A stretch of DNA of 64,000 bases from Bacteroidota bacterium (GTDB lineage: Bacteria; Bacteroidota; Bacteroidia; Cytophagales; Cyclobacteriaceae), in contig JAFDYV010000008.1 of the NCBI GenBank assembly GCA_018267275.1, positions 205,951 to 269,950 on the forward strand, written 5' to 3'. Below are positions 63,623 through 64,000 of the stretch, one piece after another. The stretch's first letter is position 1. The number at the start of each line of letters is the position of its first letter. The position numbers were made by a program, and so were the translations under genes. The notes under the pieces were generated by a model. The model did no database searches. It saw only the letters and a list, made by a program, of their open reading frames with translations, and had not been told where the DNA came from.

Positions 63623-64000
63623 ATGGATAAACTAGATAATAATTGGCTTACCCAAGGCTTGATTGATTTTGAGTACAAAAAGTACGTGTTGCTGGCATAT
63701 TTCAAGACGGTAAAAGAGTCGTTCAACAAGGTGCAACTTTACCCTTTCTTGTCTGATTTGGTGTTCCATTATCGAAATCTGCAAACGTTAAAAGAGAACA
63801 AATCGCTCTTGCGCGAGGCTTTTCCAAAGGAGTTGTCGACAGAAGGAATTAAGAACTTGGAAATCAACTACAAAAAAATAATTGAAGATGATGACGTAAT
63901 GAATGAGCTGGAATCTATTATGGATTTTGCCATGCCGAAGTTCAAGTCATCGCTTGATGAGGGTTCTTACATTTATGAATATGTGGAGTCGCAGTGTGAA
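63623..64000 (+). CDS. Unrecognised protein, 5' part only
   Basis: The ATG at 63623 opens a frame that runs off the right edge (126 codons visible). The product starts MDKLDNNWLTQGLIDFEYKK and contains YVLLAYFKTVKESFNKVQLYP, SDLVFHYRNLQTLKENKSLL and DDDVMNELESIMDFAMPKFK. It looks soluble and helical, with no signal peptide. I think similar proteins occur in other Cytophagales, but I do not know a function. It is divergent from groES with about 208 bases between. Confidence 0.7.
   Translation, partial: MDKLDNNWLTQGLIDFEYKKYVLLAYFKTVKESFNKVQLYPFLSDLVFHYRNLQTLKENKSLLREAFPKELSTEGIKNLEINYKKIIEDDDVMNELESIMDFAMPKFKSSLDEGSYIYEYVESQCE

Overview
The window looks like chromosomal DNA of a Bacteroidota bacterium, probably of the Cytophagales. 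The evidence is two secreted proteins with a type IX secretion (Por) C-terminal sorting domain, several lipoproteins, DUF6588 and TamL-like outer-membrane proteins, an Omp85/KDO cell envelope, promoters of the Bacteroidota type (TTG, 21 bases, TAnnTTTG), almost no Shine-Dalgarno sequences, and a bTHX ribosomal protein. Gene density is high and several convergent genes abut or overlap at their 3' ends. No insertion sequence, phage, CRISPR array or rRNA was seen. The window opens inside a GH53 galactanase gene and closes inside an unrecognised gene.

Region by region. 1-3.6 kb: GH53 lipoprotein (partial), the non-homologous end-joining ligase LigD (POL-PE-LIG order), and a higBA toxin-antitoxin pair with a palindrome over its promoter. 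3.7-11 kb: a Rieske oxygenase, then an AraC regulator divergent from an apparently complete trans-4-hydroxy-L-proline catabolic operon (deaminase, cupin, 2-oxoglutarate semialdehyde dehydrogenase, 4-hydroxyproline epimerase, a 52-residue zinc-ribbon membrane protein, D-hydroxyproline oxidase/dehydrogenase). 11-16.6 kb: a large T9SS beta-propeller protein, a lipoprotein, and a secreted protein often mislabelled asparagine synthetase B. 16.7-30.4 kb: an FtsX-type permease, tRNA-Ser(CGA), a 3'-5' exonuclease, NhaC, an Mpo1-like protein, an acetyltransferase/glycosyltransferase pair, rsgA-kdtA, an outer-membrane protein, enoyl-CoA hydratase, two lipoproteins and a low-molecular-weight phosphatase cut short by an in-frame stop. 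30.5-34.3 kb: lysC, fbp, the SRP RNA and small genes.

34.4-42.2 kb is the most instructive part. The order is bTHX, a Trp-Trp-Trp leader peptide, a terminator, then trpEGDCFBA and DAHP synthase. The leader, a competing antiterminator pairing and the terminator together make a classical ribosome-mediated attenuator, with the leader peptide start overlapping the stop codon of the ribosomal-protein gene. 42.2-64 kb: a histidine kinase with an unusual C-terminal domain, a fused E1 alpha/beta 2-oxoacid dehydrogenase, citrulline hydrolase CtlX, a cysteine-rich lipoprotein, a TamL-like protein, an rRNA methyltransferase, the queuosine precursor transporter, RNase Z, a STAS protein, purC, adjacent POT and OPT peptide transporters, a TerB-like protein, a second T9SS protein, and groEL-groES.

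Taken together the genes suggest a heterotroph that takes up peptides and degrades hydroxyproline and citrulline, while still making its own tryptophan under attenuation control. All functions are read from sequence motifs and remembered families; no database search was run.
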